A stretch of 64,000 nucleotides of DNA from Clostridium sp. AF37-5. GTDB taxonomy: Bacteria; Bacillota; Clostridia; Lachnospirales; Lachnospiraceae. The notes below the pieces were generated by a model. That model saw only the letters and a program-made list of their open reading frames with translations, was not told the origin of the DNA and ran no database searches. A program made the position numbers and the translations under genes. The DNA is taken from the NCBI RefSeq assembly GCF_003477605.1, contig NZ_QUDR01000006.1, positions 62,001-126,000 on the forward strand, given 5' to 3'. Below, in pieces: positions 52,332-61,775 of the stretch. Within the stretch, counting starts at the first letter, position 1. Every line of letters starts with the position of its first letter.

Positions 52332-54737
52332 TTGAAGAGACAGATGAAGAAACTCATTGTTTCCGCTGTAGCTCTTTCTCTTGTTATTCCTGCGCTTAGC
52401 GCACCAAAGGCAGAGGCTGCAAAGAAGCCATCTTTGGTAAAAAAGGTTTCTGTAAAAGCAGGTAAAACAAAGAAAGTTACAGTGAAAGGTGTTAAGACAA
52501 AGCAGATTAAGAAGACAACTTGGTCTGTGAAAAGCAAGAAGGTTGTCACGCTTTCTAAGAAAAAGAAAAACAGCGTAACAATCAAAGGTAAAAAGGCAGG
52601 AAAGACAGTTTTGACTGCCAAAATCAAAGTAGGTAAAAAGACCTACAAAAAGACTTGTAAGATTACAGTCAAAAAAGCAGGCAAAGTAACAGTAACAAAA
52701 GCACCGGTGGCAACACCGACCGCACCGGCAAAGGTAACTGATACACCGGGAGCAAAAGCTACGGCTACACCGACGGCTGCTCCGACAGCAGTTCCTACAC
52801 TGCGTGCACTTGACCAGGGTTACAAAACGGCAAAGGCACCGGAAGCAAAAGACCCGGATACATTCCCTACAACAGTGCCGGAAGCAAAGGTTGACCCGGC
52901 AACAGCAACTGTGTATGATGAAGATTTTGAGGATGTAGAAACGGGTACAAAGTCGACGGACTGCGTAAACGAGGATACTCCGGATCCGGAAGGATTGAAA
53001 AGATGGATTCTTCGCGCGTTCTCAGATGATAACAACACCGGAAAAGATTATCTGGAGGTTGTTGATTCGAGTACACTTCCAACCGGCAACAGTGCAGTTG
53101 GCAAGAAAGTTCTCAAATGCCACCGTGAAGCAAATTCAAAGAGCTGGCAGGGAGCTATGATTAATCTGTCCAAGAAATTAGAAGGTGGTGCTACTTACCG
53201 CGTTTCCTTTACTGCCTACAGTGAAGTGTCTTCATTGAACTTTAACGAACAGGTGATTCCGATTGAAGGTGGCGATCAGTCGTATGCTTATATGCCGACT
53301 CGTATCACGGAAACCCGCTGGAAAACAACAAAAGGCCAGTGGAAAGATTTCGACTATGAAATCACTGTGCCGGATGACATGTACTTCTATGGATTCTATT
53401 TACAGAGTGATGATGGTACAACCGGTGATATGTATGTTGATAACATGAAGATTGTAAAAACGGCACAGCCATCCAAGGCAACGGATATTCCGAAACTGAA
53501 AGATATTTACAGTGATACTTTTGGTGTGGTAGCGGTTGGTGCATCGGCAAATGATCTTCTTGGAGATACAGCTTCTAAGTTCTTGAATGAACAGTACAAT
53601 GGCATTACTCCTGGTAATGAGATGAAACCGAATGCCGTTATGGATTCTGACAAAATTGATGCAGTGCCACTTGAAGATGCCAAAGCACAAGGTTTGTATA
53701 TTCCGGAAGGATATGACAAACAGGCAGATAACTCTGCAACTTATAACGTAACAGAGACTGTAGACGGAAAAGACACAATTGTTAAAAAGACAGGTGTCGT
53801 TGTTCCTAAGTTGAAGTTCGATAAAATCGACCAGATTTTGACCGAGTGCCACGCAAAAGGATTGAAGCTTCGTGGACATACGTTACTGTGGCATGCGCAG
53901 ACTCCTACCTATTTCTTCCAGAAAGGATTCTCTGTTGTAAATAACAAGAGTAAGAATACTTCTGAAGAAAACATGGATTTGCGTCTTGAGTATTTTGTAA
54001 AGAATGTGATGGAGCATATTTTGAAGAAAGATTTGGAACTTGCCGGTGGCGACAAGAGCAAATGCGTTCTTTATGCTTATGACGTAGTAAATGAGTATAT
54101 GCATAGCGGAAGTCCTAAGGGAACATTCTGGAATACGATTTATGGCATTACGGATAAAGAGAAAAATGCCGGTTATATGTCAAGTACCGGAGTAACGCTT
54201 CGTCCGAAGTTTGTCAAAGAAGCATTCCAGTGGGCAGATGAAATTTGTAAAAAATATGACCGCGACGATGTGAAATTGATGTACAATGACTTTAATACTT
54301 ATCTTTGTCCGGAAGATGAAGTTCTTTTGATTGACTTTATTAACGAGGATGGAAAGATTTGTGATGGTCTTGGTATGCAGAGTCACTTGACGGTTGGCAA
54401 TGCAGCACACAGCCCGGATTTGTATGCACAGGCACTTGAGTGTTTCCGCTCAAATATGCCGGATATGGACATTCATATCACAGAGATTGATGCCGGTTAC
54501 ACATCGACAGCAGATAAAGTAGTAACAGATCAGGATCAGGCTGCTTACTATGACCAGATTATGGGTGCTCTTTTGCAGAGTAAAGCAAAGGGAACAAAGA
54601 TTAGCGCCCTTGTTATCTGGAGTTTGTATGATGGTGTTTCATGGCGTGCAAGCAGTGTACCTTGCTTATTCAATGGCTTGTATTCACCAAAATCTGCTTT
54701 CTTTGCAGTAGCAAACGCAAAGGATGCTTATAAGTAA
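52332..54737 (+). CDS. GH10 endo-1,4-beta-xylanase, second full copy
   Basis: This 801-residue paralogue of the preceding enzyme starts at TTG 52332 behind AGGAGG. The order is the same: signal peptide (~1-32), Lys-rich Ig-like module (~33-118), Thr/Pro/Ala linker, CBM-like domain (~190-375) and GH10 barrel (~385-800). Catalytic Glu lie in AYDVVNEYMH and IHITEIDAG. LRGHTLLWHAQTPTYFF lines the cleft. The barrels are clearly related but diverged, so the two enzymes may prefer different xylan decorations. Confidence 0.93.
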   Translation: MKRQMKKLIVSAVALSLVIPALSAPKAEAAKKPSLVKKVSVKAGKTKKVTVKGVKTKQIKKTTWSVKSKKVVTLSKKKKNSVTIKGKKAGKTVLTAKIKVGKKTYKKTCKITVKKAGKVTVTKAPVATPTAPAKVTDTPGAKATATPTAAPTAVPTLRALDQGYKTAKAPEAKDPDTFPTTVPEAKVDPATATVYDEDFEDVETGTKSTDCVNEDTPDPEGLKRWILRAFSDDNNTGKDYLEVVDSSTLPTGNSAVGKKVLKCHREANSKSWQGAMINLSKKLEGGATYRVSFTAYSEVSSLNFNEQVIPIEGGDQSYAYMPTRITETRWKTTKGQWKDFDYEITVPDDMYFYGFYLQSDDGTTGDMYVDNMKIVKTAQPSKATDIPKLKDIYSDTFGVVAVGASANDLLGDTASKFLNEQYNGITPGNEMKPNAVMDSDKIDAVPLEDAKAQGLYIPEGYDKQADNSATYNVTETVDGKDTIVKKTGVVVPKLKFDKIDQILTECHAKGLKLRGHTLLWHAQTPTYFFQKGFSVVNNKSKNTSEENMDLRLEYFVKNVMEHILKKDLELAGGDKSKCVLYAYDVVNEYMHSGSPKGTFWNTIYGITDKEKNAGYMSSTGVTLRPKFVKEAFQWADEICKKYDRDDVKLMYNDFNTYLCPEDEVLLIDFINEDGKICDGLGMQSHLTVGNAAHSPDLYAQALECFRSNMPDMDIHITEIDAGYTSTADKVVTDQDQAAYYDQIMGALLQSKAKGTKISALVIWSLYDGVSWRASSVPCLFNGLYSPKSAFFAVANAKDAYK

Positions 54738-54755
54738 ATAAGAGATTCTTAAAAT

Positions 54756-54800
54756 AAAAATACCACCCGGTCAAAATAATTTTGGCGGGTGGTATTTTTT
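54756..54800. terminator. bidirectional terminator between xylanase and prmA
   Basis: AAAAATACCACCCG pairs with CGGGTGGTATTTTTT, giving a T run on each strand. Confidence 0.9.
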
Positions 54801-54808
54801 GTGTTACA

Positions 54809-55762
54809 TTAGATTGTCGCAATAAAGCAGCACCATTCTTTCATATAGGTCACATCAAGAATTTCAAATCCATTTTCAAGTAACGCTTCACGCACTTCGG
54901 CTTCTTTTGTATCAATAATGCCGGATGTAATGTAAAGACCGCCCTTTTTGAGGTGAGGTTTTACAACGCCTGTGAGCGGGATAATGACATCGGCAAGAAT
55001 ATTTGCTACCACGATATCGTGACCAGTTCCGGCTTTCACCTTCAAAAAGGCGTTGGAAATCAAATCGCCGTCATAAAGGGTGTAGTCGGAAGAAGGAATA
55101 TGGTTTACGGCCATATTTTCGGCGGCAACTTTTACGGCAACTTCATCGATATCAATTGCGGTGGCGTGTTTAGCACCAAGTTTTAAAGCGGCAATTGAGA
55201 GAATTCCGCTGCCACATCCGACATCAAGGACGGAGTCCTCGGTTTTTACATATTTATCAAGTGCCTGAATACAAAGTTTCGTTGTTTCGTGGGAACCGGT
55301 GCCAAAAGCAATGCCAGGGTCTATTTCGATAAGAATATCCGAATCTTTTTCTTTTTTATATTCTTCCCAGGTTGGCTTGATGACGATATCGTCGGCAGCA
55401 CGGAACGGTTTGAAAAATGTTTTCCAGTTATTAATCCAGTCTTTGTCTTCGGTTTCCGAAAGAGAAATGGTTCCTTTTCCGATTTCACAGAAAGGTTTGA
55501 TTTCCTGAAAAATATTCTGTACCTGAATCATGACTTTTTCCGGGTCACAGTTTTCCGGTTCCATGTAAAAGTGAACTTTTGCAGTCCCATCGTTATCTTC
55601 CGGATCCGGCAAAATATCGACAAACATTTTTTTCTTATCTTCTTCGCTTAATGGAAGATGGTCTTCAATTTCAATTCCTTCCACGCCGATTTCGTCAAGC
55701 ATATAGCTGAGCATGTCCACGGCATCTGTATGTGTATCAAGTGTAAAACGTATCCATTTCAT
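54809..55762 (-). CDS. prmA: ribosomal protein L11 methyltransferase
   Basis: This 317-residue enzyme trimethylates L11. The N-terminal substrate-recognition domain (~1-130) is followed by a Rossmann methyltransferase. Motifs are IDPGIAFGTGSHETTKLC, LDVGCGSGILSIAALKLG and VVANILADVIIPL (partial blocks). AAGGGG precedes ATG 55760-55762. It is a single gene, divergent from recJ across the long hairpin element P5. Confidence 0.95.
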   Translation of the reverse strand: MKWIRFTLDTHTDAVDMLSYMLDEIGVEGIEIEDHLPLSEEDKKKMFVDILPDPEDNDGTAKVHFYMEPENCDPEKVMIQVQNIFQEIKPFCEIGKGTISLSETEDKDWINNWKTFFKPFRAADDIVIKPTWEEYKKEKDSDILIEIDPGIAFGTGSHETTKLCIQALDKYVKTEDSVLDVGCGSGILSIAALKLGAKHATAIDIDEVAVKVAAENMAVNHIPSSDYTLYDGDLISNAFLKVKAGTGHDIVVANILADVIIPLTGVVKPHLKKGGLYITSGIIDTKEAEVREALLENGFEILDVTYMKEWCCFIATI

Positions 55763-55839
55763 AGAGGGTACCCCTTTCTTGTCGTATACTGGATATTATA
55801 AAGAGAAGCAGGTGGAAAGTCAAATTTATCCTTAAAATC

Positions 55840-56056
55840 GTTTGTGTCAAGTGTGTCGTTGGTACTTTTTTGTATTTCTGTAATTCCGTAGAAAAGCTTT
55901 GCGTCTCGTGGGCGTTCCCACTAATTGAGTGCGTAGCGGTATGGGCACTGAAACCACCAGTGCCTCATACCGACGTACTCAAAACCCACTCGTCACAAAG
56001 TTTATTTGCGGAATTACTGGAATACAAAAAAAGTGCCAACAACACTTGACACAAAC
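55840..56056. repeat. long palindromic hairpin element P5 (longest copy)
   Basis: This ~217-base imperfect palindrome has outermost arms GTTTGTGTCAAGTGT (55840) and ACACTTGACACAAAC (56042-56056). A GTACTTTTTTGTATT/AATACAAAAAAAGTGCC layer comes next, then TAATTCCG/CGGAATTA. The core motif on the plus strand is GTGGGCGTTCCCACTAATTG, the stem GAGTGCG, then TAGCGGTATGGGCACTG, with the apex near 55952. It occupies almost the whole prmA-recJ gap. Confidence 0.85.
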
Positions 56057-56142
56057 TAACCTTAAAATCTACTGGAAAATCCACTGCGAATCAACTATAC
56101 TTGACATATACGAAAGCAAATTAGCAAAGTGAGGAAACAGTT

Positions 56143-57900
56143 GTGCGCGAAAAATGGATTGTGGAAACAAAAAAGGGAGATTTTAATGGCTTGTCGGCGA
56201 AGTTAAAGGTTTCGCCGCTGGCGGTGCGGTGTCTTATGAACCGCGGTGTCGAAAGTGAGCAGGGGATGCGGGAGTTTTTATATGGTACGCTTGATGATTT
56301 GCATGATCCTTTTTTGATGAAAGGGATGGATGAGGCGGTCCGAGAGATTGTAAAGGCGAAAGAGCAGGGGCGCAAGGTGGCAATTGCCTCGGATTTTGAC
56401 TGTGACGGAATTTTTTCCGCTTATATTTTGTGGAAGGGATTTCAAAGGATTGGACTGGATTCTGAAATTTTTACGCCGGACCGTGTAAAAGAAGGGTACG
56501 GACTGAATCGTCGTATTGTAGATGAGGCGCTCGCAGGCGGACGGGATTTTCTTGTTACCTGCGACAATGGAATTGCGGCGAATGAGGAAGTGGATTATGC
56601 AAAGAAACTTGGCATGACGGTGATTGTTACGGACCATCATGAGGTGCAGGAGCAGATGCCGAATGCGGATGCTATATTAGACCCAAAGCGGGATGATGAA
56701 ACATATCCGTTTCGCGGGTTGTGTGGCGCCGGTGTGGCGTTTAAGCTGATTTGTGCACTGTATGATGCGCAGCAGGTTCCGGCGGAAGCTAAGGATGAAT
56801 TGCTAGAATACGCCGGGATTGCAACGGTGGCTGATGTAATGGAACTGCAGGGGGAAAACCGGATTTTGGTAAAATATGGTTTGAAAGCACTTTCGCATAC
56901 GAAAAATATAGGGCTTCGCGCATTGCTTAAAGTACAGGGATTGGACGATAAAGAGATTACGGCAGGACATATTGGATTTATCCTGGGACCGTGCTTTAAT
57001 GCAGCAGGGCGTATAGCGACCGTGACAGAATCCTTTTCTCTTTTGATGGAAGAGGATGAAGAAAAGGCGTTAGAGAAAGCTGAAAGATTAAAAGAAATTA
57101 ATGAATCCCGCAAGCAAATGACAGAAGACGGTGCGGAAGAAGCCTATTTAAAACTGGCGGAGAAAGAGAATGAAAATAAGCTTCCAAAGGTGTTGATAGT
57201 ATTATTGCCGGATACGCATGAGAGTCTTGTTGGTATTATTGCCGGACGGGTGAAGGAGCGTTACAACCGCCCAACGATTGTTTTTACGGAAACGGAAGAC
57301 GGTCTTGTGAAAGGCTCCGGGCGTTCGATTGAGGCGTATGACATGTTTCATGAATTGTTGGCGTGCAAAGATTTAATGGAGCGGTTTGGCGGCCACAAAA
57401 TGGCGGCAGGCATGACACTTCACAGGAAGGATTTGCCGGAGTTAGAAAAGCGGTTAAATGAAAATTGTGTGCTGATAGAAGAGGATTTTCGCCCGGTCGT
57501 AAGAATTGACGCACCGATGCCGATTGGCTACATAACAGAAACTTTGTTAAGTGAAATTGAAAAAATGGAGCCGTTTGGCGTGGGAAATCCAAAGCCGATT
57601 TTTGCGGAACAGCATTTTCGTATTTTGTCGGGACGCAAATTTGGTCAAGAGGGAACGGTGTTAAAGTTACAGGTGCAAAACGATGCCGGTAATCGCATCG
57701 GAGCAGTCTGTTTCCGACGGACGGAGGAGTTTGAGCAGTTTGTCATTGCGGAGTGGGGCGAAGCTGAGTTAAAGCGGATGTACGAGGGGCGTGAAAATCT
57801 GTTAGACATTGCATTTACCTATTATCCATCGGTGAATGAATATAATGGGCGCCGTGAGTTACAGATACAAATTGCCGGTTGGTGCCGGATTCCACGATAG
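56143..57900 (+). CDS. recJ: single-stranded-DNA-specific exonuclease RecJ
   Basis: This 585-residue DHH-family nuclease degrades single-stranded DNA 5' to 3' in repair. Motifs are ASDFDCDGIFSAY, VTCDNGIAANEE, VTDHHEVQEQ (the DHH), GAGVAFKL and the DHHA1 region with GGHKMAAGM. An OB-like C-terminal domain is present. The start is GTG 56143 after GTGAGGA. The length is typical of the short Firmicutes form. The glycosyltransferase gene follows after 11 bases. Confidence 0.95.
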   Translation: MREKWIVETKKGDFNGLSAKLKVSPLAVRCLMNRGVESEQGMREFLYGTLDDLHDPFLMKGMDEAVREIVKAKEQGRKVAIASDFDCDGIFSAYILWKGFQRIGLDSEIFTPDRVKEGYGLNRRIVDEALAGGRDFLVTCDNGIAANEEVDYAKKLGMTVIVTDHHEVQEQMPNADAILDPKRDDETYPFRGLCGAGVAFKLICALYDAQQVPAEAKDELLEYAGIATVADVMELQGENRILVKYGLKALSHTKNIGLRALLKVQGLDDKEITAGHIGFILGPCFNAAGRIATVTESFSLLMEEDEEKALEKAERLKEINESRKQMTEDGAEEAYLKLAEKENENKLPKVLIVLLPDTHESLVGIIAGRVKERYNRPTIVFTETEDGLVKGSGRSIEAYDMFHELLACKDLMERFGGHKMAAGMTLHRKDLPELEKRLNENCVLIEEDFRPVVRIDAPMPIGYITETLLSEIEKMEPFGVGNPKPIFAEQHFRILSGRKFGQEGTVLKLQVQNDAGNRIGAVCFRRTEEFEQFVIAEWGEAELKRMYEGRENLLDIAFTYYPSVNEYNGRRELQIQIAGWCRIPR

Positions 57901-57911
57901 GAGGATAGAAT

Positions 57912-58865
57912 ATGATTGAGATTAGTTTATGTATGATTGTGAAAAATGAGGAGAAAATTCTCACACGCTGTTTAGATAGTGTGGCGGATTTGGTGGATGA
58001 AATTGTGATTGTTGACACCGGCTCCACGGATGCAACAAAGAAAATTGCGGCAAATTATACAGATAAAATATATGATTTTACGTGGGTGGATGATTTTTCG
58101 GCAGCGCGGAATTTTGCTTTTTCTAAGGCAGAAAAAGACTATATTTACACAGCGGATGCGGATGAGGTAATTGACGAGGAAAACAGAAAACGCTTTCGTG
58201 AATTAAAGGAAGTGCTTTTGCCGGAAATTGAAATTGTGCAGATGAAGTATGGCAATCAGTTGTCTCATGGAACCGCATATAATTTTGACGAAGAGTATCG
58301 TCCGAAACTTTTTAAAAGACTTCGGGAATTTACATGGATTGAACCGATTCACGAGATGGTTCGCTTAGACCCGGTTGTTTTTGATTCGGATATTGTCATC
58401 GGGCACTATCCGGAGAGCAACCACTGTAAGCGTGATTTTGCTACTTTCCGGAAACACATTCACAAAGGACTTCGGCTGTCAAAACGGCTGCATCACATGT
58501 ATGCGATGGAGTTGTATATTTCCGGGGATGATGAAGATTTTTTGGAAGCGGAAGAATTTTTTGTGGCGTCTGTCATGGACCCGGAGCGGAGTGCGGATGA
58601 GATGAAGGAAGCTGCATGCGTGGTCTGCCGTGCGGCAAGAATCCGGAAGGACGCGGGCATTATGATGAAAATGGCATTGAAAGATATGCTCACCGAAGGC
58701 TCCGCCGAAATGTGTTTTGAACTGGGCGAGTATTTCCACGAGAGAGGCGATGATTCCGAGGCGTCACTGTGGTATTACAATGCGATGCATGAGGCGCCGA
58801 GCATATTGAATATTCATACGTCGACGGATTGGCCGGAGAAACGGCTGGCGGAGATTGAAAAATAG
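57912..58865 (+). CDS. family 2 glycosyltransferase
   Basis: This 317-residue GT-A enzyme has an N-terminal nucleotide-sugar domain (SLCMIVKNEEKILTRCLDSV, VIVDTGSTDAT and the metal-binding TADADEVIDEE). The C-terminal ~120 residues are helical, resembling TPR-like repeats. It belongs to the SunS/TPR-linked group of GT2 proteins. Donor and acceptor are unknown. AGGAGG precedes ATG 57912. It is probably co-transcribed with recJ. Confidence 0.88.
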   Translation: MIEISLCMIVKNEEKILTRCLDSVADLVDEIVIVDTGSTDATKKIAANYTDKIYDFTWVDDFSAARNFAFSKAEKDYIYTADADEVIDEENRKRFRELKEVLLPEIEIVQMKYGNQLSHGTAYNFDEEYRPKLFKRLREFTWIEPIHEMVRLDPVVFDSDIVIGHYPESNHCKRDFATFRKHIHKGLRLSKRLHHMYAMELYISGDDEDFLEAEEFFVASVMDPERSADEMKEAACVVCRAARIRKDAGIMMKMALKDMLTEGSAEMCFELGEYFHERGDDSEASLWYYNAMHEAPSILNIHTSTDWPEKRLAEIEK

Positions 58866-58898
58866 CAGATATATCGAATAAACAAGGGTAGATTTATT

Positions 58899-58924
58899 AT
58901 TTTATCAGTTATAACTGATAAAAT
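58899..58924. repeat. perfect 26-bp palindrome, candidate operator
   Basis: ATTTTATCAGTT followed by its complement through AACTGATAAAAT forms a perfect 26-bp palindrome. It lies 13 bases upstream of the -35 box for the next gene. Confidence 0.6.
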
Positions 58925-58937
58925 TCAAAATTGTTCC

Positions 58938-58966
58938 TTGCTTTTTTGTTGTAAATTGGATATACT
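58938..58966 (+). promoter_or_regulatory. promoter of the DUF4143 ATPase gene
   Basis: TTGCTT (58938-58943) and TATACT (58961-58966) are 17 bases apart, ~35 bases ahead of the start codon. Confidence 0.65.
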
Positions 58967-59004
58967 ATAAGTAAGAAATTGAGAAAATGGAGGGATGTTC
59001 AGTT

Positions 59005-60219
59005 ATGATTAAACGAGAATTGTATATGAAAAGGATTCGTCCATTTATAGGAAATGACCTGATTAAGGTTATGACGGGGGTGCGGCGTGCCGGAAAATCG
59101 GTTATGCTTGAATTGGTTCAAGAGGAATTACTGGAAGCAGGTGTTATGCAGTCGCAGTTTATTTGCATTAATTTTGAGAATATGCAATATGCGCATTTAC
59201 AGACAGCACAAAATCTGCACAGTGAAATTTTAGAACGTGCGGCAGAGATAAAGGGCAAAGTGTATCTTTTTTTTGATGAAATTCAGGAAGTCACCGACTG
59301 GGAAAAGTGCATTAATTCCCTTCGGGTAAGTTTAGACTGTGATATTTATATTACGGGTTCCAATGCCAAATTGCTGTCAGGCGAACTGGCGACATATCTT
59401 GGCGGGCGGTATGTTGAGTTTGTCATTTATCCGTTTTCTTTTGCGGAGTTTCTTGAATTGTACCGTCAAAAGATGCCGGATGAAACAGAGACTTTGGCAT
59501 TTCAGAAATATCTGCTTTTGGGAGGAATGCCGTATTTGGCGAATCTTTCTTATGAGGAAGAACCTTCCAGACAGTATCTGACAGATGTTTTTAATTCTGT
59601 TCAACTGAAAGATATCGTGAGGCGTAATAAAATTCGTGATATTGATTTGCTGGAGCGTATTGTTGCCTATGTGATGGCGAATATCGGAACTACATTTTCA
59701 GCGTCATCGGTTGCTAAATTTTTTAAGAGTGAGCACCGGGTAGTGGCAGCAGAGACAATATTAAATTATATCAAATATTGTTGTGATTCGTATTTATTTT
59801 ATCAGGTGAAACGTCAGGACTTGCAGGGCAAACAGATTCTTGCATCAAATGAAAAATATTATTTGGTGGACCACGGATTAAGAGAAGCTGCTTATGGTGG
59901 AAATATGAGGGACATTAACCTTGTGCTTGAAAATATTGTGTATATGGAAATGCTTCGTCGTGGTTATACGGTCACGGTGGGGAAATACGGAAACCGGGAA
60001 ATTGATTTTGTGGGAGACAAACGCGGTGACAAATTATATGTTCAGGTGACGTATCTGTTAGCGGCAGAGGAAACGATTACAAGAGAATTTGGTGTTTTTG
60101 ATTCCATACGAGATAATTATCCGAAATATGTGGTTTCTATGGATGAATTTGATTTTGGGCGCAATGGAATTAAGCATAAGAATATCCGTGATTTTTTATT
60201 GATGGAAAAATGGGATTAA
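59005..60219 (+). CDS. AAA+ ATPase with C-terminal DUF4143 nuclease-like domain
   Basis: This 404-residue protein has an N-terminal P-loop ATPase with Walker A VRRAGKSVML and Walker B YLFFDEIQEV. A small winged-helix middle region (SASSVAKFFKSEHR) follows. The C-terminal DUF4143 part contains REIDFVGDKRGDKLYVQV, a PD-(D/E)XK-like core. ATG 59005 has GGAGGG ten bases away. Members are often acquired singly; their role is unclear, with defence or addiction suggested but not proved. It is next to the restriction island. Confidence 0.88.
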   Translation: MIKRELYMKRIRPFIGNDLIKVMTGVRRAGKSVMLELVQEELLEAGVMQSQFICINFENMQYAHLQTAQNLHSEILERAAEIKGKVYLFFDEIQEVTDWEKCINSLRVSLDCDIYITGSNAKLLSGELATYLGGRYVEFVIYPFSFAEFLELYRQKMPDETETLAFQKYLLLGGMPYLANLSYEEEPSRQYLTDVFNSVQLKDIVRRNKIRDIDLLERIVAYVMANIGTTFSASSVAKFFKSEHRVVAAETILNYIKYCCDSYLFYQVKRQDLQGKQILASNEKYYLVDHGLREAAYGGNMRDINLVLENIVYMEMLRRGYTVTVGKYGNREIDFVGDKRGDKLYVQVTYLLAAEETITREFGVFDSIRDNYPKYVVSMDEFDFGRNGIKHKNIRDFLLMEKWD

Positions 60220-60313
60220 TATAAAGTTTTATGTGGCAAATATGGAGTAGTGGTGATATAATGATGTAAAACTGGTTTAATGTTGTTCTCTGAGGAGAAG
60301 AAAGGCGTACTTA

Positions 60314-60513
60314 GTGAAAATATCATATAACGGCCTAGGAAAATTATTAATTGATTATGGAATGCAAAAGAAAGATCTGATAGATAAGATTGAAGTGAGT
60401 TCTATTTCCATTGCAAAAATGGGAAAGGGTAAAGAGTGTCTTTAGGTGTATTGGAGAAAATTTGCAATTATTTCAATTGTGATATTGGTGATGTTATGGG
60501 TTTTGAAAAATGA
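60314..60513 (+). pseudogene. frameshifted XRE/Cro-type regulator
   Basis: From GTG 60314 the frame reads MKISYNGLGKLLIDYGMQKK, then SSISIAKMGKGKE, and stops at TAG 60443. In another frame from 60436 the expected end continues: VSLGVLEKICNYFNCDIGDV, stopping at TGA 60511. Joined, the two halves make a typical ~67-residue small HTH protein, so one base appears lost near 60436. It sits directly upstream of the DNA methyltransferase and may be a dead control gene of that island. A sequencing error is the alternative. Confidence 0.75.
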
Positions 60514-60565
60514 GTATGTCTCCAAATGCGACAAAATAAAGATTGAGAGGTTATACAAATCTTAA

Positions 60566-61771
60566 ATGAAGAAGAAAATTTACAATAACGCATTTACTCG
60601 ATTCACAGACAAGAAATTTGATGAAAAGTATGCATTAATAAGTCATGCAATTCAGTTGGGAGATACAATTGACGCAAAGAAGTATCGGGATATTTTAAAG
60701 GAACATGGTATTGATGCTAGTGACTTACCTTCTGCAGAATTGTTTAACAGAGAAAATAGAATTGAATTAGTACCTGAGAAGAACAAATTTACATTTATAG
60801 ATTTATTTGCAGGAATCGGTGGTTTTAGAATTGCAATGCAGAAGTTTGGCGGTCAATGTGTATTTTCAAGTGAGTGGGATGAACCTGCTAAGGAAACTTA
60901 TTTTAGAAATTATGGCGAAGTACCATTTGGTGATATTACGATACCAGAAACGAAAGCATTAATCCCCGACAAATTTGATGTTTTGTGTGCTGGATTTCCA
61001 TGTCAGCCGTTTAGTAATGCTGGGTTAAAAAAAGGAATTGAAGATACGCGAGGAACATTATTTTATCACATTGCGGAAATACTCCGTGATCATCAACCTA
61101 AGGCAGTGTTGCTTGAAAACGTTAGAGGACTTATCAGTAATGATAAAGGCAAAACTATTCAAACTATTTTGAGAACAATTACAGGAATGGGGTATACATG
61201 TAATGTACCACAAAATCTTATTGATAATGGGCCGGTATCAAAACTAAAAGAAGAATGTGCAAAGATGGTTTTGTGTGCGAAAGATTATGGGGTTCCACAG
61301 AATCGTCCTAGAATTTATATAGTACTTTGGAAAAAAGATTTGGATATTAAAGAATTTCTCTATCCAAAGGCAGAAAACTCAAAAACGAAAGTTTTATCCA
61401 TTCTTGAAAAGAATGTTCCTGATACATTTACTATTTCGGATAAATTGTGGGCAGGGCATCAAAGAAGAAAGTTGGAACATGAAGAAAAAGGAAATGGCTT
61501 TGGGTACTGTCTATTCAATGGAGAGTCAGAATACACAAGTACTATATCGAGAAGGTATTACAAAGATGGTAGTGAAATTCTGATTGAACAACTAGGGAAG
61601 AATCCAAGGAAAATAACACCAAGAGAAGCTGCCAATTTACAGGGATTTCCTAAAGAGTTTAAATTACCGGATTCAAATACTAAAGCATATCAGCAGTTTG
61701 GAAATAGTGTTGCGGTACCGGTAGTTGAAAAGGTATCAGAGCAAATAGTGAAACAAATATTGGAGGTGTAA
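60566..61771 (+). CDS. DNA (cytosine-5-)-methyltransferase
   Basis: This 401-residue m5C methylase has an ~80-residue N-terminal extension. The ten-motif core follows: FIDLFAGIGGFRIAM (I), GFPCQPFSNAG with the catalytic Cys (IV), LLENVRGL (VI), GVPQNRPRIYIV (VIII), REAANLQGFP (IX) and QQFGNSVAVPV (X). The target recognition region (~270-345) is short; its site cannot be read. It lies four bases before the McrB-like gene, so the pair forms one operon. The gene is AT-rich compared with the core genome, consistent with transfer. Confidence 0.95.
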   Translation: MKKKIYNNAFTRFTDKKFDEKYALISHAIQLGDTIDAKKYRDILKEHGIDASDLPSAELFNRENRIELVPEKNKFTFIDLFAGIGGFRIAMQKFGGQCVFSSEWDEPAKETYFRNYGEVPFGDITIPETKALIPDKFDVLCAGFPCQPFSNAGLKKGIEDTRGTLFYHIAEILRDHQPKAVLLENVRGLISNDKGKTIQTILRTITGMGYTCNVPQNLIDNGPVSKLKEECAKMVLCAKDYGVPQNRPRIYIVLWKKDLDIKEFLYPKAENSKTKVLSILEKNVPDTFTISDKLWAGHQRRKLEHEEKGNGFGYCLFNGESEYTSTISRRYYKDGSEILIEQLGKNPRKITPREAANLQGFPKEFKLPDSNTKAYQQFGNSVAVPVVEKVSEQIVKQILEV

Positions 61772-61775
61772 ATAG

